The position numbers and the translations under genes are program-made. The notes beneath the pieces are model-generated. The model made no database searches. It was not told the origin of the DNA and saw only the letters and a list, made by a program, of their open reading frames with translations. Shown here one piece after another: positions 30,979-41,653 of a stretch of DNA of 64,000 nucleotides. The stretch spans positions 62,001 to 126,000 of the forward strand of contig JAIVFJ010000066.1 in the NCBI GenBank assembly GCA_025765615.1. Reading direction: 5' to 3'. The stretch comes from Zopfochytrium polystomum (taxonomy: Eukaryota; Chytridiomycota; Chytridiomycetes; Chytridiales; Chytridiaceae). Each line of letters begins with the position of its first letter. Positions within the stretch are counted from its first letter, which is position 1.

Positions 30979-32908
30979 GTTCTGCCCTGTCGAGACCAGT
31001 ATGTCCCGTCAGAAGAGAAGGGTCCACAACATAAACATTTCCTGTGTCCCTGTGAGCAATGGTAAAGTCTGAACCATGTACCCGAGGGTGCAATAGGGCT
31101 GTGTCTGCTGTGAAAGTCACGTTGTGACCTGTCTGCCGCACGATTTGCTGAACTGAGAGTAGAGTGTCTGAGAACTCTGGCACATAGAGCGAGTTCCTCA
31201 TGATGAGAGCTCTTCCGTTAACGAACAGGGTGAAGTCGCCCACTCCAGTGGCAGTTGTAAAGCCGTCAGCTGTTTTGATCTGCTGGGAGGTGGGCCGCAA
31301 GTTTGTGAAGTGCTCTTCGCAAGGCGACATTGTCCTGGAAGCCCCAGAGTCAAGGATGACCTGGTGTGGGTTGCCGCCAGCAAGTCTTGCCATCAGCGCA
31401 GTCTCATAGATGCGGCGGTAGGTGACGTTGCGGTAGAGGAAACGTCCAGATTCGTACATCACTTTGTAGCCGACGTTTGAGACAATGTTGTCAGTGATCC
31501 AGTCTGGATCCATTCTGCCGTCAAGAAGTGTAACTGTGAGTTCCACTTCAAATTCCTCCTCCACCTCAACGGCCTGGCATGTTCCAATTTCAAACTCCCG
31601 TGCCGCAAGTGCCCTTTCTACTGAAAGGAAGTCGTCTAGAGCTGATGTGTCTGCAAGGCGCGCAGCACCCTCAGTACTGAACTCCAACATTTCGACGTCT
31701 TCTGCTTCAGTAGGCGGTGGTGGAGTATCCATCCTGTAGCATTTGTGGGGAGGAGAATCCCCAGAGGCTGCGCAAGAGGCTTGGTGGTGTTCTTTAGCGG
31801 CCACCTCACGTGCAATCTTGGCAGTCTCAGTAGCTTTCTTGGAATCAGCTGGCGTGGCCTTGGCTTCTTTGGCGTGTGCAGGCTGCTTGCCCTTGGCCTT
31901 CTTTGCAGGGCGAGCCGGCTCTGACTTCCCGTGTGGGAACTTGAGGCATTCCTCGCGAGAGTGCGAGACCCAGATTCCATGAAGGTCACAAGTAGGCTTG
32001 CCGTTGAGTGCCTCACCGATCTTGCGCTTCTTGGTTGCCACTGAGGTCTTTGCTGAAGCAGCTGTTTCCATCTCAGAAGTGCCGTGGTGAGCAGAGTGTC
32101 TGCTGTTCTTCTCTTTGCTTTGCTGGTACAGCGTGTGGCAGTTTGTCAACTCCTTGACGAGATCGCTGGTGTTGGCGTAGCCTGACAGCCCCTTGAGAAG
32201 ATTTTGACGAACGCCAGAGAAGATTTCATGTCCAGGCAGCGTTTCCCTTGCTTTGTGGATGATGGCAGAACGCAGGATGTTTGTCACACCCCTGCAAGTG
32301 GTGGCAGTACATTTGAAATGCTTTGGCCAATCCGTGACCAGTGTGGTCAGAGTGGTGTACCACTCCTGGACTGCCGGACCAGAGTCTCTGGGTTTTGCCA
32401 AACGACTGTAAGTCGCAAGCCACTTGTCCTGCTGTGAACCAGTGTGGTCCTGCAGGGCGTACTTGTCATTGAGCCACTTGTACCGATCAGCGCAGTTGGT
32501 GATGTTTGCTGCATTCATGGAGCGCACATCCTCGATGCGTGAGCAGGAGTCGAGGGTAGCAACCGCCTTGTCGTGTTGGGCCTCAAGCTCCCTGTAGGTC
32601 TTGTGTTCTTGGCGTACACCAGTGTGGTACTTGTCAAGGGCAGCGTGGTGCAGACGGTACATCTCACTGTACGCAGCCTTGGCCTCCGCCGTTGCAGAGG
32701 ATTCAGGGGGAGAACCAATACTGGGAGGAGCAGCGCCGATGCCGACCTTGGTGCAGTGCTCGTTGAACGTACCGAAGTAATCAGGCTTGAGGAAGCTGGC
32801 AACTAGATTGTATGCCATGACCGGCTTGATGACTTCTTCCACATGCAGTTCCCAAGCCTGGTAGCCGTAAGAAGAGAAGCGGACAGCCTTGGGGGTCGAA
32901 TAAGACAT
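30878..32908 (-). CDS. Copia-2 gag-protease
   Basis: An unbroken 676-residue reading from MSYSTPKAVRFSSYG. The gag part ends in a nucleic-acid-binding knuckle with the order Cys-x2-His-x4-His-x4-Cys (CDLHGIWVSHSREEC), a Lys/Ala-rich stretch and an acidic region (EVEEEFEVELTV). The aspartic protease has the expected HQVILDSGASRTMSP active site, followed by GVGDFTLFVNGRAL and SLYVPEFSDTLLSVQQIVRQ. It ends PNFKSN just before pol in the +1 frame, so pol would need frameshifting or is separated by mutation. Gag forms the virus-like particle of the retrotransposon; the protease would cleave the polyprotein. Intactness suggests recent activity but does not prove it. Confidence 0.85.
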   Translation of the reverse strand: MSYSTPKAVRFSSYGYQAWELHVEEVIKPVMAYNLVASFLKPDYFGTFNEHCTKVGIGAAPPSIGSPPESSATAEAKAAYSEMYRLHHAALDKYHTGVRQEHKTYRELEAQHDKAVATLDSCSRIEDVRSMNAANITNCADRYKWLNDKYALQDHTGSQQDKWLATYSRLAKPRDSGPAVQEWYTTLTTLVTDWPKHFKCTATTCRGVTNILRSAIIHKARETLPGHEIFSGVRQNLLKGLSGYANTSDLVKELTNCHTLYQQSKEKNSRHSAHHGTSEMETAASAKTSVATKKRKIGEALNGKPTCDLHGIWVSHSREECLKFPHGKSEPARPAKKAKGKQPAHAKEAKATPADSKKATETAKIAREVAAKEHHQASCAASGDSPPHKCYRMDTPPPPTEAEDVEMLEFSTEGAARLADTSALDDFLSVERALAAREFEIGTCQAVEVEEEFEVELTVTLLDGRMDPDWITDNIVSNVGYKVMYESGRFLYRNVTYRRIYETALMARLAGGNPHQVILDSGASRTMSPCEEHFTNLRPTSQQIKTADGFTTATGVGDFTLFVNGRALIMRNSLYVPEFSDTLLSVQQIVRQTGHNVTFTADTALLHPRVHGSDFTIAHRDTGNVYVVDPSLLTGHTGLDRAELGRDAPTPSGDAPGESQQQTAPLQTATPNFKSN

Positions 32909-33121
32909 GCTAGGTAGCGGCTTGGTGGACCAGTGGACTTGTTTAGAGCGGTAGCCCTTTTCTTGTAGAGAGCCAAGAGCCCTTTGTTGCCTTAAAGTAG
33001 CTGGTGAGCCGGTGCTCACAGACAGGTTGGTCTTGTTTAGAGTCAGAAACCCTTTTCTTGTAAGAGCAGCAGGGCCCTGTTCGAGCGTACAAATGTGGCC
33101 GACGGCTTGTAGGTAGCTTTG
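32909..33121 (-). other. Copia-2 leader between 5' LTR and gag
   Basis: Starts CAAAGCTACCTAC right after the LTR (minus strand), where the primer-binding site should be, and contains the repeated block TTACAAGAAAAGGGTTTCTG / ACAAGAAAAGGGCTACCGC. The same leader type occurs at 39960-40170 on the plus strand. I could not identify the priming tRNA. Confidence 0.6.
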
Positions 33122-34299
33122 TGATGAAATCCCACCCAGGACTGGAGGGACTTGGTGTGTGTGGGGATGAAGAGAGAGAGAGAGAGAGAGAGAGCAGTGA
33201 TGATGGAAAAGGGAGAGGAGTGAGAGGATGTAGAGAGGAGAGAGGAGTGAGTGGGCAGAGATGGAAGAGAGAGCAAATGGAGGAAGAGAGAGTGGCTTGT
33301 TTTGCACTGGATTCTGTCAAAGCAGCAAGGAGGGGGTTGGATTCCTTGTTTGATCTCTGTGAGAGGTTGCTGCTTTTATACTCCTGCAGGTTGGAGCCAT
33401 CAGAAAACAGAGGGAGAAGTGGGCTGCACAGAGCAGGCCACAGAAATGAGATAAAACAGGCTGAGCACCAACCCCCAGCCTGGGCTAAGTACCCATTCAG
33501 GGCTGAGTACCACCCAGGGCTGGGCATCACTCAGGGCTGAGCACCAGCCAGGGCTAAGTACCAGCCTGGGCTGAGCACCACCCAGGGCTGAGTACCAGCC
33601 TGGGCTGTGCACCACCTAGGGCTAAGTACCAGCCAGGGCTGAGTACCACCAGGAACCAATTTACAGCTTGTTTGAGAAACAGTTGCTTGTAAATTGGTTT
33701 GGTTGTTTCCAAATCAGGAAGCTTGTTTGGGAAACAAGCCGCTTTTTTCCTTGTTTTTAGAAATCCAATGATTGGTGCAATCTCTGGTGAGCTCAGTTTT
33801 TATCTCATTTTTAGAAATGCAGTGATTGGTGCAATCCCTGATTCCTAAATGCCTGTTGCATTGCTCAGATTGCACAGCACAGCAGGAAAGCTGGAATTCC
33901 AGATCAGGAAGCGGAATTCCAGTGCAGAGAGAGGAATTCCAGATCAGGAAGCGGAATTCCGATGCAAAAGGGCGGAATTCCGGTGCAGAGAGCGGAATTC
34001 CGGAGCCTGGGGCAGTGGTACACTGCTTCTGCATGCTTGCTGTGCTGTGTTGTGCGTAGTTTGCGCGTTTTTGTGCATGTTCTAATTGCATTGTTCCTAC
34101 CGGTAGGATGAACAAAGCTAGAACAACAGCCGCCTTTGCCTATCTCTTTTTATTGAGAACAGATTAGCCCTTCCGAGCGCCCCATTCAAGTATTGAATCT
34201 ACTGAGCCCTTCAAACACCCCATCCAATGTGATTGGATGGAGTTCTCAAAGGGATCATCAGTAACGGGCGTAGTGTACCCCGTGGGTCGAATCTCAACA
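33122..34299 (-). repeat. 5' LTR of copia-2
   Basis: 1178 bp, minus orientation, TGTTGAGATTCG to TTTCATCA. TATA box at 33373-33380. Five GGAATTCC-based units at about 33893-34000. Confidence 0.9.
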
Positions 34300-34438
34300 C
34301 GTTGCAAAGACTCGGCGAGACTACACTGCACACAAGCAACTACACTCCAAAGCACTTGCAGGCTTCAACGCCTGCTGCCGCCAGGAGGACGTTGACCACC
34401 TTGAGAGGGAAAAGATCAATACTGTCCATGAACGACTT

Positions 34439-37400
34439 GTGTGGCTGAATACATATTATGCTACAAACGACCACAACGGTGCTGAAGGTTTCAAATGGGT
34501 TTCTACACTCATGAGCCTGCAGAAGCCATCAGGTCATGTCGCAGAACGTAAATGGTTCTCCACAATCCAGCTCATCTGCAGTGACTATGAGAAATACTTC
34601 ACGTGCACAACAGCAGGATGCGAAGGAGCGAAAAACAGTTTCCTGTCACTCGTACCTTATGCAATCTACAAATCCTTGCCTTGTGCCGATGAGTTCAACT
34701 CTGTACGCCTGCGATTGCAACTTGGTCGCCGAGCAGGAGGCTATGATTCAAAGGCTGCAGTTCTGGACGATGTCCAAGCTGCTCACATTCTTTACCAGCA
34801 AGCTCACGACGGAAAGGAGAAAGCATCGTCTGCGCAAGCAATGAAGCGAAAGGCGCCAGCCGCTGACACTCCAACCTCGAAGAAGGTTTCGCTGGAGAAA
34901 GATAAGCCTATTGGTCAAGGAGGGACATGCAAGATCCATGGTCGCTGGGTTGAGCACACACCAGACAAATGCCTTACTGCAGCCAAACGCGCAGCTGCCG
35001 CAGCAGCAAAAACAGAAAAATTCTCCGACACAAAAGCACATGCTGCTAACGTGAAAGGAAAACAACCAGATGAGGGGGGAGCCAAGGCCAAAACTGATAA
35101 AGCCAATCAGGCTAAGGTTTTAGACTTTGAAAGCTTATCTGATTTAAGCTCCGAAAGCTTATCAGTCAAAAGTTTAAAGTTTAATTCCAAAAGTCTAAAG
35201 GTTAATCAGCGAAAGCCTGAATCAAAAGTCAAAATCTTCAGAAGCACTTCAAACATAAATGAGGTGTTGGATGAGGAGATGACTGAGACTCCTTCTACAA
35301 CTGTGCACATACTTGAGAGCCCTGCCCCAACCACTGCGCACACAGGCAAGCCTTCAAACCCTGACTCGGACACCACGTGGCTTACAAACCTTACTCTCGA
35401 CTTTGGGAAGATGGATACAGGGGAGCAAGCAAACGAGGCCCTTGAGGACTCCGGCGCGCTTGACCAGTTTCTTTCCGATAGGGCACTCTCTGCCCGAGAC
35501 ATTTGGTGGGCTAGGCCAGAAACCCCGATTCTTATACACAGTCGCACACCGTCACCTCCAATCACCGTCACAACAACTCTCTCTGACTTCTCAGAGGATG
35601 AACTTTTCAGTGGCGACGAGGAGGAGATATATCAAGCACTTCCAAACAGTCCACACAGCGAACACTGTGGAATTGCCAACAACAACGCTGCTATTGCCTC
35701 AGAATGCATCTACGAAGCAATTCTTGATTCAGGTGCCACAACAACAATGTCACCTATTCTCGCACTTTTCAGCAATCTGCAACCTTGTAGTCGTCTAATA
35801 CAAACGGCCAAAGGAGCATACACACCAGCCGCTGGTGTCGGGGATTTTTATCTTCGGGCTGGTGACTTCACAACCGTCTTGCAGAACTCGTACTACGTAC
35901 CCGACTTCTCAGACACCCTGGTTTCCATCAACCATCTCCTGGACACGACGGGGGGAAATCTGATCTTCCAGCCAGACTCTGCCATTCTCCTCTTGGGGAA
36001 CTCAGAATACGTTCTTGGCGAAAAATTCAACAGAATGTACCACGTCACCCTGCAGCTCCCTGGCTCGAACGCAAATACATGGGAGGGGGATGCAGACACG
36101 GAATACGCCTATACGAGGGACGCCTCTGAAGGTAAACTTCCAAACTTCTCTTCACAACTCAGTAAGGGGCGACGCATTGCTTACCCCACTGTCTCTACTT
36201 CCACGCAGACTGACACGGCATCAAGTTCTGCGCAAAAATTGCATCGCCGCTATGGGCATCTTGCATTGGGAATTATTGGCAATACTTTGCAGTTTGTGAA
36301 TAAAGGGAAGAATATTATCATACCAAACGCACTTCGTTACCCCTGTATAACTTGTGATTTTGGGAAGATAAGGGCCAAGCCAATTTACTCGACAGACAAT
36401 ATGAGCACGGAAGTACTCTCTCGGTTACACACCGACCTTGTCCAGATGCCGGTCCAGGGCAGAAGGAGAGAGAAGTTCTGGCAGATAGTCGTCGATGAAT
36501 TCTCTCGATGGATAGACATAGAATTCTTGACGTCGAAGAAGCAAGCACCTGAACGCTTCAAGAGAACTGTGGAACGCTTTGAGCTACAACACAGTAAAAA
36601 GGTAGCTGCTATCCGCTGTGACGGTGGTGAACTTTACTCAGTGAACTCCTTCAAAGTTTGGGCATCCCAGCGAAGTCCACCCATCATGCTTGAACCCAGT
36701 CCTCCTTACACCAAGGAATTCAATGGACTAGTAGAAAGGCAGATTGGAATAATAAAGGAGATGTCAGCGTGCATGTTACTGGAGTCGCGACTTCCGCACT
36801 CATTTCTACCCTACGCCCTGCGCTATGCGGCATACATCAAGAACAGAGTTCTTCACAAAACCACAAAAGCTATACCCTACCAATGCTGGTTTGGCTCATT
36901 TCCTACACTCAACCATCTACGCACATTTGGTTGTTTGGCGATATTCAAAACGCCCAAGGAAAAACGCCGTATAACCTCATGGAAGGGAACGCTGGGAATC
37001 TTTTTGGGTTTCAAAGGAAATAGACTTGCAGTCCTCTATGACCTTGCAGGGCGTATGATCACTGAGCAGTACCATGTGAAATTCCATGAAGATATCTTCC
37101 CGGGGTTAGACTGCAAAGTCAAAGACCTGTTTAAAGACTTGGGTTCCATCCGAGTAACTTCCAGTCCTCGACGCCCAACTCGGGCTCAACTCAACAAGTT
37201 TTGGGAAATCAACTCCAATGATGACTCCTCAGATCCTGAATCTGAGAGCGAGGAATCAAGCGAGATAGAAATCCAACCTTCTCTCATTGTCGACTTAGAT
37301 CTGAAACGAGATACTCTCTACTCAGACTCTGAATCTGAACCAGAGCAGGAGGAAAGAGATGACTATAGCCTCACAGCTAAGATACCTGAAATTCAAATAA

Positions 37401-39273
37401 AAGTGGCGGACCATCCAAAGTCCTTTTATGCAAGAAGGTACTTGCGTGCAATGGTTGCCCATATTCGCAACAAGCGAGTATCAAGGCTTCAATTCCGCGA
37501 ACTCTTCCATCGCATGAAGGCATTATTGGCAACCACCGATGAGGATCCAGTAACTGTGTTTCCCACAGAGAAATTACATCTCCGAGATTTGCCGCCGCTT
37601 CCTTCAACATTTGGAGAAGCCATGAATTCCAAATACGCAAAGTTTTGGATGGCAGCAATGAACAGCGAGTTCAAATCTCTTATGGATAAGCAAACATGGG
37701 AGCTAATTCCAAAAGCGGATGGTATAAGGCCTATTAAGCCGAATTGGGTCTTCGCCTACAAACTTGACAAAGACGGTTTCCTATTACGCTTCAAAGCAAG
37801 GCTTGTAGCAAAAGGATTCACTCAAATCCCAGGCATAGATTATGACGAAACATTTTCTCCTGTTGTCAAAAATGGATCTGTCCGCACTATACTTGCATTA
37901 GCGGCTATTTTTCGAATGTTCCTCGAAAGCCTTGATGTAGACACGGCATTCCTCAATGCCACTGTTGATCGCGACATTTTCATGCTACAGCCCCCTGGTT
38001 TTGAGAAAACAGGAGCTGACCACATTCTTCTAGTATGCAAACTTCTCAAAAGTATTTATGGGCTGCACCAATCTGGTCGCCAATGGTACCAAATGCTTAG
38101 AGATTTTTACTTGAAATTGGCTTTGAACAACTCAAATCAGACAACTGCCTCTACACAAGAAAAAATCCAGACAGCACTATACTCTGCCTAGCAACAGTGC
38201 ATGTGGATGATGTAATTCTTGTGAGTAAATCCCAGGATGTCATCCAAGATGTCAAAGATAAGTTTTGCAGCCGCTACAGTATCAAAGAAAATCCTGACTT
38301 CAACTACGCCCTTGGGCTCGAGGTCGAACGGATAAGTAATGGTATTTGGTTAGGCCAAAAGAACTATATTCTGCGCATTCTTGAAGAATGTAATCTTTGG
38401 GGAACAGGAATCATCCCAAAGGTTAAACAGACACCAATGTCCTTATCATGGGTTCATGACGACGCATCTGGCTATCTTGACAAGAGAGAACAGGATCAAT
38501 TCCTTAGTACACTCATGAAAGTAGCCTATGTTGCTAATCAAACTCGTCCAGATATTGCACATGCTGTATACGCCTTGCAACAATATCAAGGAAAAGCGAC
38601 TTTCTCTGACCAAAAGGCACTTGAACACCTACTTCGATACCTCTGCGGAACATACGGCATTGGCTTGTTCTACACTTCCAACTGTAATTCCGGACTTCAA
38701 ATAGTAACAAATGACTCGTTAGAGGCTGTTGAACATGCTGTTGGCATACCACAACCAGTAGGCTACGCTGATGCCAGCTATGCTGAAGAACCACACCGAA
38801 AGTCGCGTTCTGGTCATGTATTCATACTTGCTGGAGCAGCAATCACCTGGTACAGCAAAAAGCAATCCTCAGTAGCCTTATCTTCAACTGAAGCTGAATA
38901 TTACTCCCTTGCGGAAGCCTTCAAAGAGGCAATTTGGCTCAGGAAGTTGATGAGCGAACTTGGGTTTGATATCTCTAAACCCACGATTGTGAATGAAGAC
39001 AACAAATCAACTATCGCTATAGCTAAAAACCCTATTCATCATGGGAATACTAAGCATATTGATGTTCGTCTCGAGTTCATGAGGGACCATTTGGAGAAGA
39101 AGCATATAGAGCTGCGATATTGTCCAACGGATCTAATGGTGGCAGATATTCTCACCAAACCACTTCCGGCAACGAGACATTCAAAGCTCATGTCACTTCT
39201 GGGGCTAGCAAGCTACGCTGATCTCACAGGAAACAGTATTCTACCGCTTCAACACAGCCCTGCACACTTTTAA
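34439..39273 (+). pseudogene. Copia-4 gag-pol polyprotein (single frameshift)
   Basis: The first reading (34439-38191) is open for 1250 residues. Gag: a knuckle of type CKIHGRWVEHTPDKC and a Ser/Lys-rich hinge. Protease: AILDSGATTTMSPI. Pre-integrase: HRRYGHLALGII..CITCDFGKI. Integrase: LHTDLVQMPVQ, AIRCDGGELYSVNS, EPSPPYTKEFNGLVERQ. RT: FKARLVAKGFTQIPGIDYDE, LDVDTAFLNATVDRDIFMLQ. A one-base slip near 38108 (GATTTTTACTT) shifts the rest into the next frame (VHVDDVILVSKSQD, NFDYALGLEV-like region, GYADASYAEEPHRKSRSGHV, DVRLEFMRDHLEKKHIE), ending at 39273. Unlike copia-2, gag and pol are in one frame. Coding is therefore near-intact, but it lacks its own promoter LTR on the left. Confidence 0.92.
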
Positions 39274-39433
39274 TTGTTCCGTGCTCACAGTCCAAGCGAT
39301 ATATCAGTGTTTTTGCAGGTTTTCTGGTATATTCGTCATGAGATATTGCGCTGGTTCAACTCCAGCTACGAGGTTGGTACTGCATATGCAGGCAATTTTC
39401 TCGCGTACCTGAGCAATCAATACCTCTCAAATT

Positions 39434-39442
39434 GAGGGGGAG
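39434..39442 (+). other. Polypurine tract of copia-4
   Basis: GAGGGGGAG directly before the LTR start TGTTGGAG. Confidence 0.75.
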
Positions 39443-39959
39443 TGTTGGAGTTTGCACACATTACCTACACCTTTTAAGATCCTCTGACCTGTCTTGAAGA
39501 GTAACGATAAGTTAAGATGGCATAAGGACTGATCCCAGTGTCATCTACACTTTCTCAATCTCTGACACTGTACGAGTGCTTAGAGGTGGTTTCAATCCCC
39601 AGTCTGGGTAGACCACATCAGTGTGCTTCACTCTTGCAATTTGATAGGAATGATTACAGGAGCTTGACAGGGAGCCTGACTTACTTCTTTGCACACATAA
39701 CTCCATGGAAGTTCTGGCCAAATCAGCGTGATGCAACAATGATGTCATGCCTGCCTCCTGACTCCTCAAAGTCTAAACTCTATCTCTCAGAGCTAAAAGA
39801 CTATCACCAAAGTCTGATTCCTGAGACCACCTGCAGTATAAAAGGGGGAGCCCCAGCAGCTCCAGAGAAGCATCATCCCAGATCCTGATCACATCTGCCT
39901 GCTCTCTCTCTACCCTCAAATACAACAAACAAAAACCATTATTCTTATCTGAGTCAACA
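39443..39959 (+). repeat. 3' LTR of copia-4
   Basis: 517 bp, TGTTGG...CAACA with matching inverted ends, and a TATA box (TATAAAAG, 39837-39844). A B-box-like stretch GGTGGTTTCAATCCCC lies at about 39584-39599. Confidence 0.8.
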
Positions 39960-40185
39960 TACCCTCTACCTTGACCTGCGAAGCTCTTCAAGTTCTACCT
40001 CGGGTCGATACCTCGTTCGTATAGGGCGCTTCGCTCTTACAAGAAAAGGGTGTGCTCTGCACTCTAAACAAGACCAATCTGTCTGAGAGCATCGGCTCTC
40101 CATCTACTTTGGCAACAAAGGGCGCTTCGCTCTTAACAAGAGAGGGGCTCACACTCTAAACAAGCTTTATCACTCCACGCCGACT
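39960..40185 (+). other. Copia leader following the copia-4 LTR
   Basis: The sequence after the LTR resembles the start of a Copia element, not a genomic flank: CTCTTACAAGAAAAGGGTGTG, CTCTAAACAAGACCAATCTG and a second TCTTAACAAGAGAGG block match the copia-2 leader at 33110-32935. It is cut off by LINE sequence at about 40185, so the LTR may have been the 5' LTR of a second, now truncated element. Confidence 0.55.
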
Positions 40186-41447
40186 CAAGTCTGTTGGTGC
40201 CCTTCTGACACGCCAGGCGCAATCACCAACACCCTTGAGGGACCCCTTGATTGGCGTATCTTTTGGGACCCTGTTCTTTGCGTTCTTGATCGTTGTACCA
40301 CTGGTTTCATTTTCTCAGTTCCCACCCCTCGTAACTTCCCTGTCCAATTCTTCAACCCCCCACCCCTGTCTCTGTTACTGGCTTTGCCGCCATTGCCATG
40401 ATTCGCAACACCCTTGCTGAAACTCTTTCCTCCTCTGTTCCTCCTGCACCTCATGGTCGCTCTCCTCCCCAAGCCCATCCCATTTACTGGCTCTCCCGCC
40501 CTGAATTTCTCTTTGATCATCAATCTTGTATCAATTTTTCCTCCCTCCTTCGTGGCTTCATCCCACAATCCTTTTATGACACCTTGCTCTCACATGATAC
40601 CCTGCTGCCTCTGTCCTTAAAACCCTTGTCACTGCTTTCCATCAGCTCCTTCTTGACGCCATCGACTTATTTGGATCCCCTGTTGCGACGACACTATCTC
40701 TTGGGAGAAGTCAAAGTCCATCAAGCCCTCTGACAAGCGCTCCAAGCCCCGCAGATCCCCTCCACCAAATTCCCAGGCCTCTCACCCTTGTTCCGCAGCT
40801 TCTCACCCACTGTCTTCTCCAAACATCAACAATTCCCTCCCTCCCACTCCATCATCCCACAGCACTCGTATCAGCTCTTCACAACCCTCTCAACCTCGCT
40901 GCACCACATGTAGTCGCCGGCACTCCACTGACACTTGCCCAGGCATCTGGCTTTTGCGCACCAAGGCTTCTTCCAGATGGATTGACCACTACCTCGGCCA
41001 CAAAACTTGTTGCAGGCATTATCTGGCTTCACCACACAATACAACTCCCCTCACACCAACAAGCAAGAGCCACTCGTCACCCATCTCCTGCTGAGCCCCC
41101 CGACGTTCACTGAGCCACTGTTGCCCTTCTCAATCTTGACATGGGCTGTTGCCTAATCTGACTTATCCCAACCCTCCGATCTTTCACAGATGCTCCCCTC
41201 TCTTACACTGCCCTCCTTCAGACTCACTTCTCTATTTTCTTGATTCTGTGTTTTCCCCTTCTCCTTTGATCATTGTGGCTTTATGTGCGGTGGAGATGCC
41301 TGACGACCCTGTAAGTCTGTAGCGCATGGGGTGGGTTTGCTGAGGTGATACCTGGACGTAGTCCATTAAGGTTCACTGTTGATGGCTCTTTCTCTTCCCG
41401 CCAGCCCCTCTGGGGCTGGAACAATAAAAAAAGAAAAAAAAAACAGC
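40186..41447 (+). mobile_element. Second 5'-truncated LINE copy of the nested-LINE family
   Basis: Plus-strand remnants match the insertion at 12.0-13.2 kb: PIYWLSRPEFLF, LLRGFIPQSFYDTL, LDPLLRRHYLLGE, and the Cys motif CTTCSRRHSTDTCPGIWLL. The 3' end CTCTGGGGCTGGAACAATAA followed by A-rich sequence (41424-41447) corresponds to the end of the first copy. Many frame changes make it inactive. The left boundary is approximate and no target duplication is visible; the poly(A) is followed directly by a fragment of the copia-2-type LTR. Confidence 0.75.
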
Positions 41448-41653
41448 ACAGCAGGGAAGCTGGAATTCCGGATCAGAGAGAGAAATTTCAGAGCATGGAG
41501 CGAGCAGCAGTAAAGCCAAGGGAAGAAAGTCTTTGGACACTTGGACAAAATTAAGAAAAAGGCACCAGTTCAAACCCTTTTATTCACACTTTCCAAAAAA
41601 AAAGTTGGAACAGTAAAATGTGTGTAAGGGGCAGCTTCCTCAATATTTGGTGG
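41437..41653. other. LTR scrap and unassigned sequence
   Basis: CAGCACAGCAGGGAAGCTGGAATTCC matches the inside of the copia-2 LTR. The following 150 bp (including a run of nine A on the plus strand near 41596) has no recognised origin. Confidence 0.4.

Larger units (their letters stand above)
26183..34299 (-). mobile_element. Copia-2: near-complete LTR retrotransposon
   Basis: On the minus strand: 5' LTR 34299-33122, leader, gag-protease, integrase-RT-RNase H, polypurine tract, 3' LTR 27485 to 26309/26183. LTRs start TGTTGAGATTCGACCC; the 5' copy ends GGGATTTCATCA. The 3' LTR carries a tandem duplication of its last about 126 bp, so its outer edge is at 26183. The coding region has only two frame changes over about 5.3 kb, far better preserved than copia-1 or copia-3, so it is the youngest of the four Copia elements by eye. 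Outer flanks (GACCC on the left, CGTTG on the right) do not match and the two sides belong to different truncated elements. Confidence 0.9.
34300..39959 (+). mobile_element. Copia-4: 5'-truncated LTR retrotransposon with 3' LTR
   Basis: The internal region starts mid-gag exactly where the copia-2 LTR ends (34300) and runs through an almost intact polyprotein to 39273, then a polypurine tract and a 517-bp 3' LTR (39443-39959). The proteins are related to copia-2, but the LTR is not the copia-2 type. The missing 5' part of gag is not found on the other side of copia-2. Confidence 0.88.
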
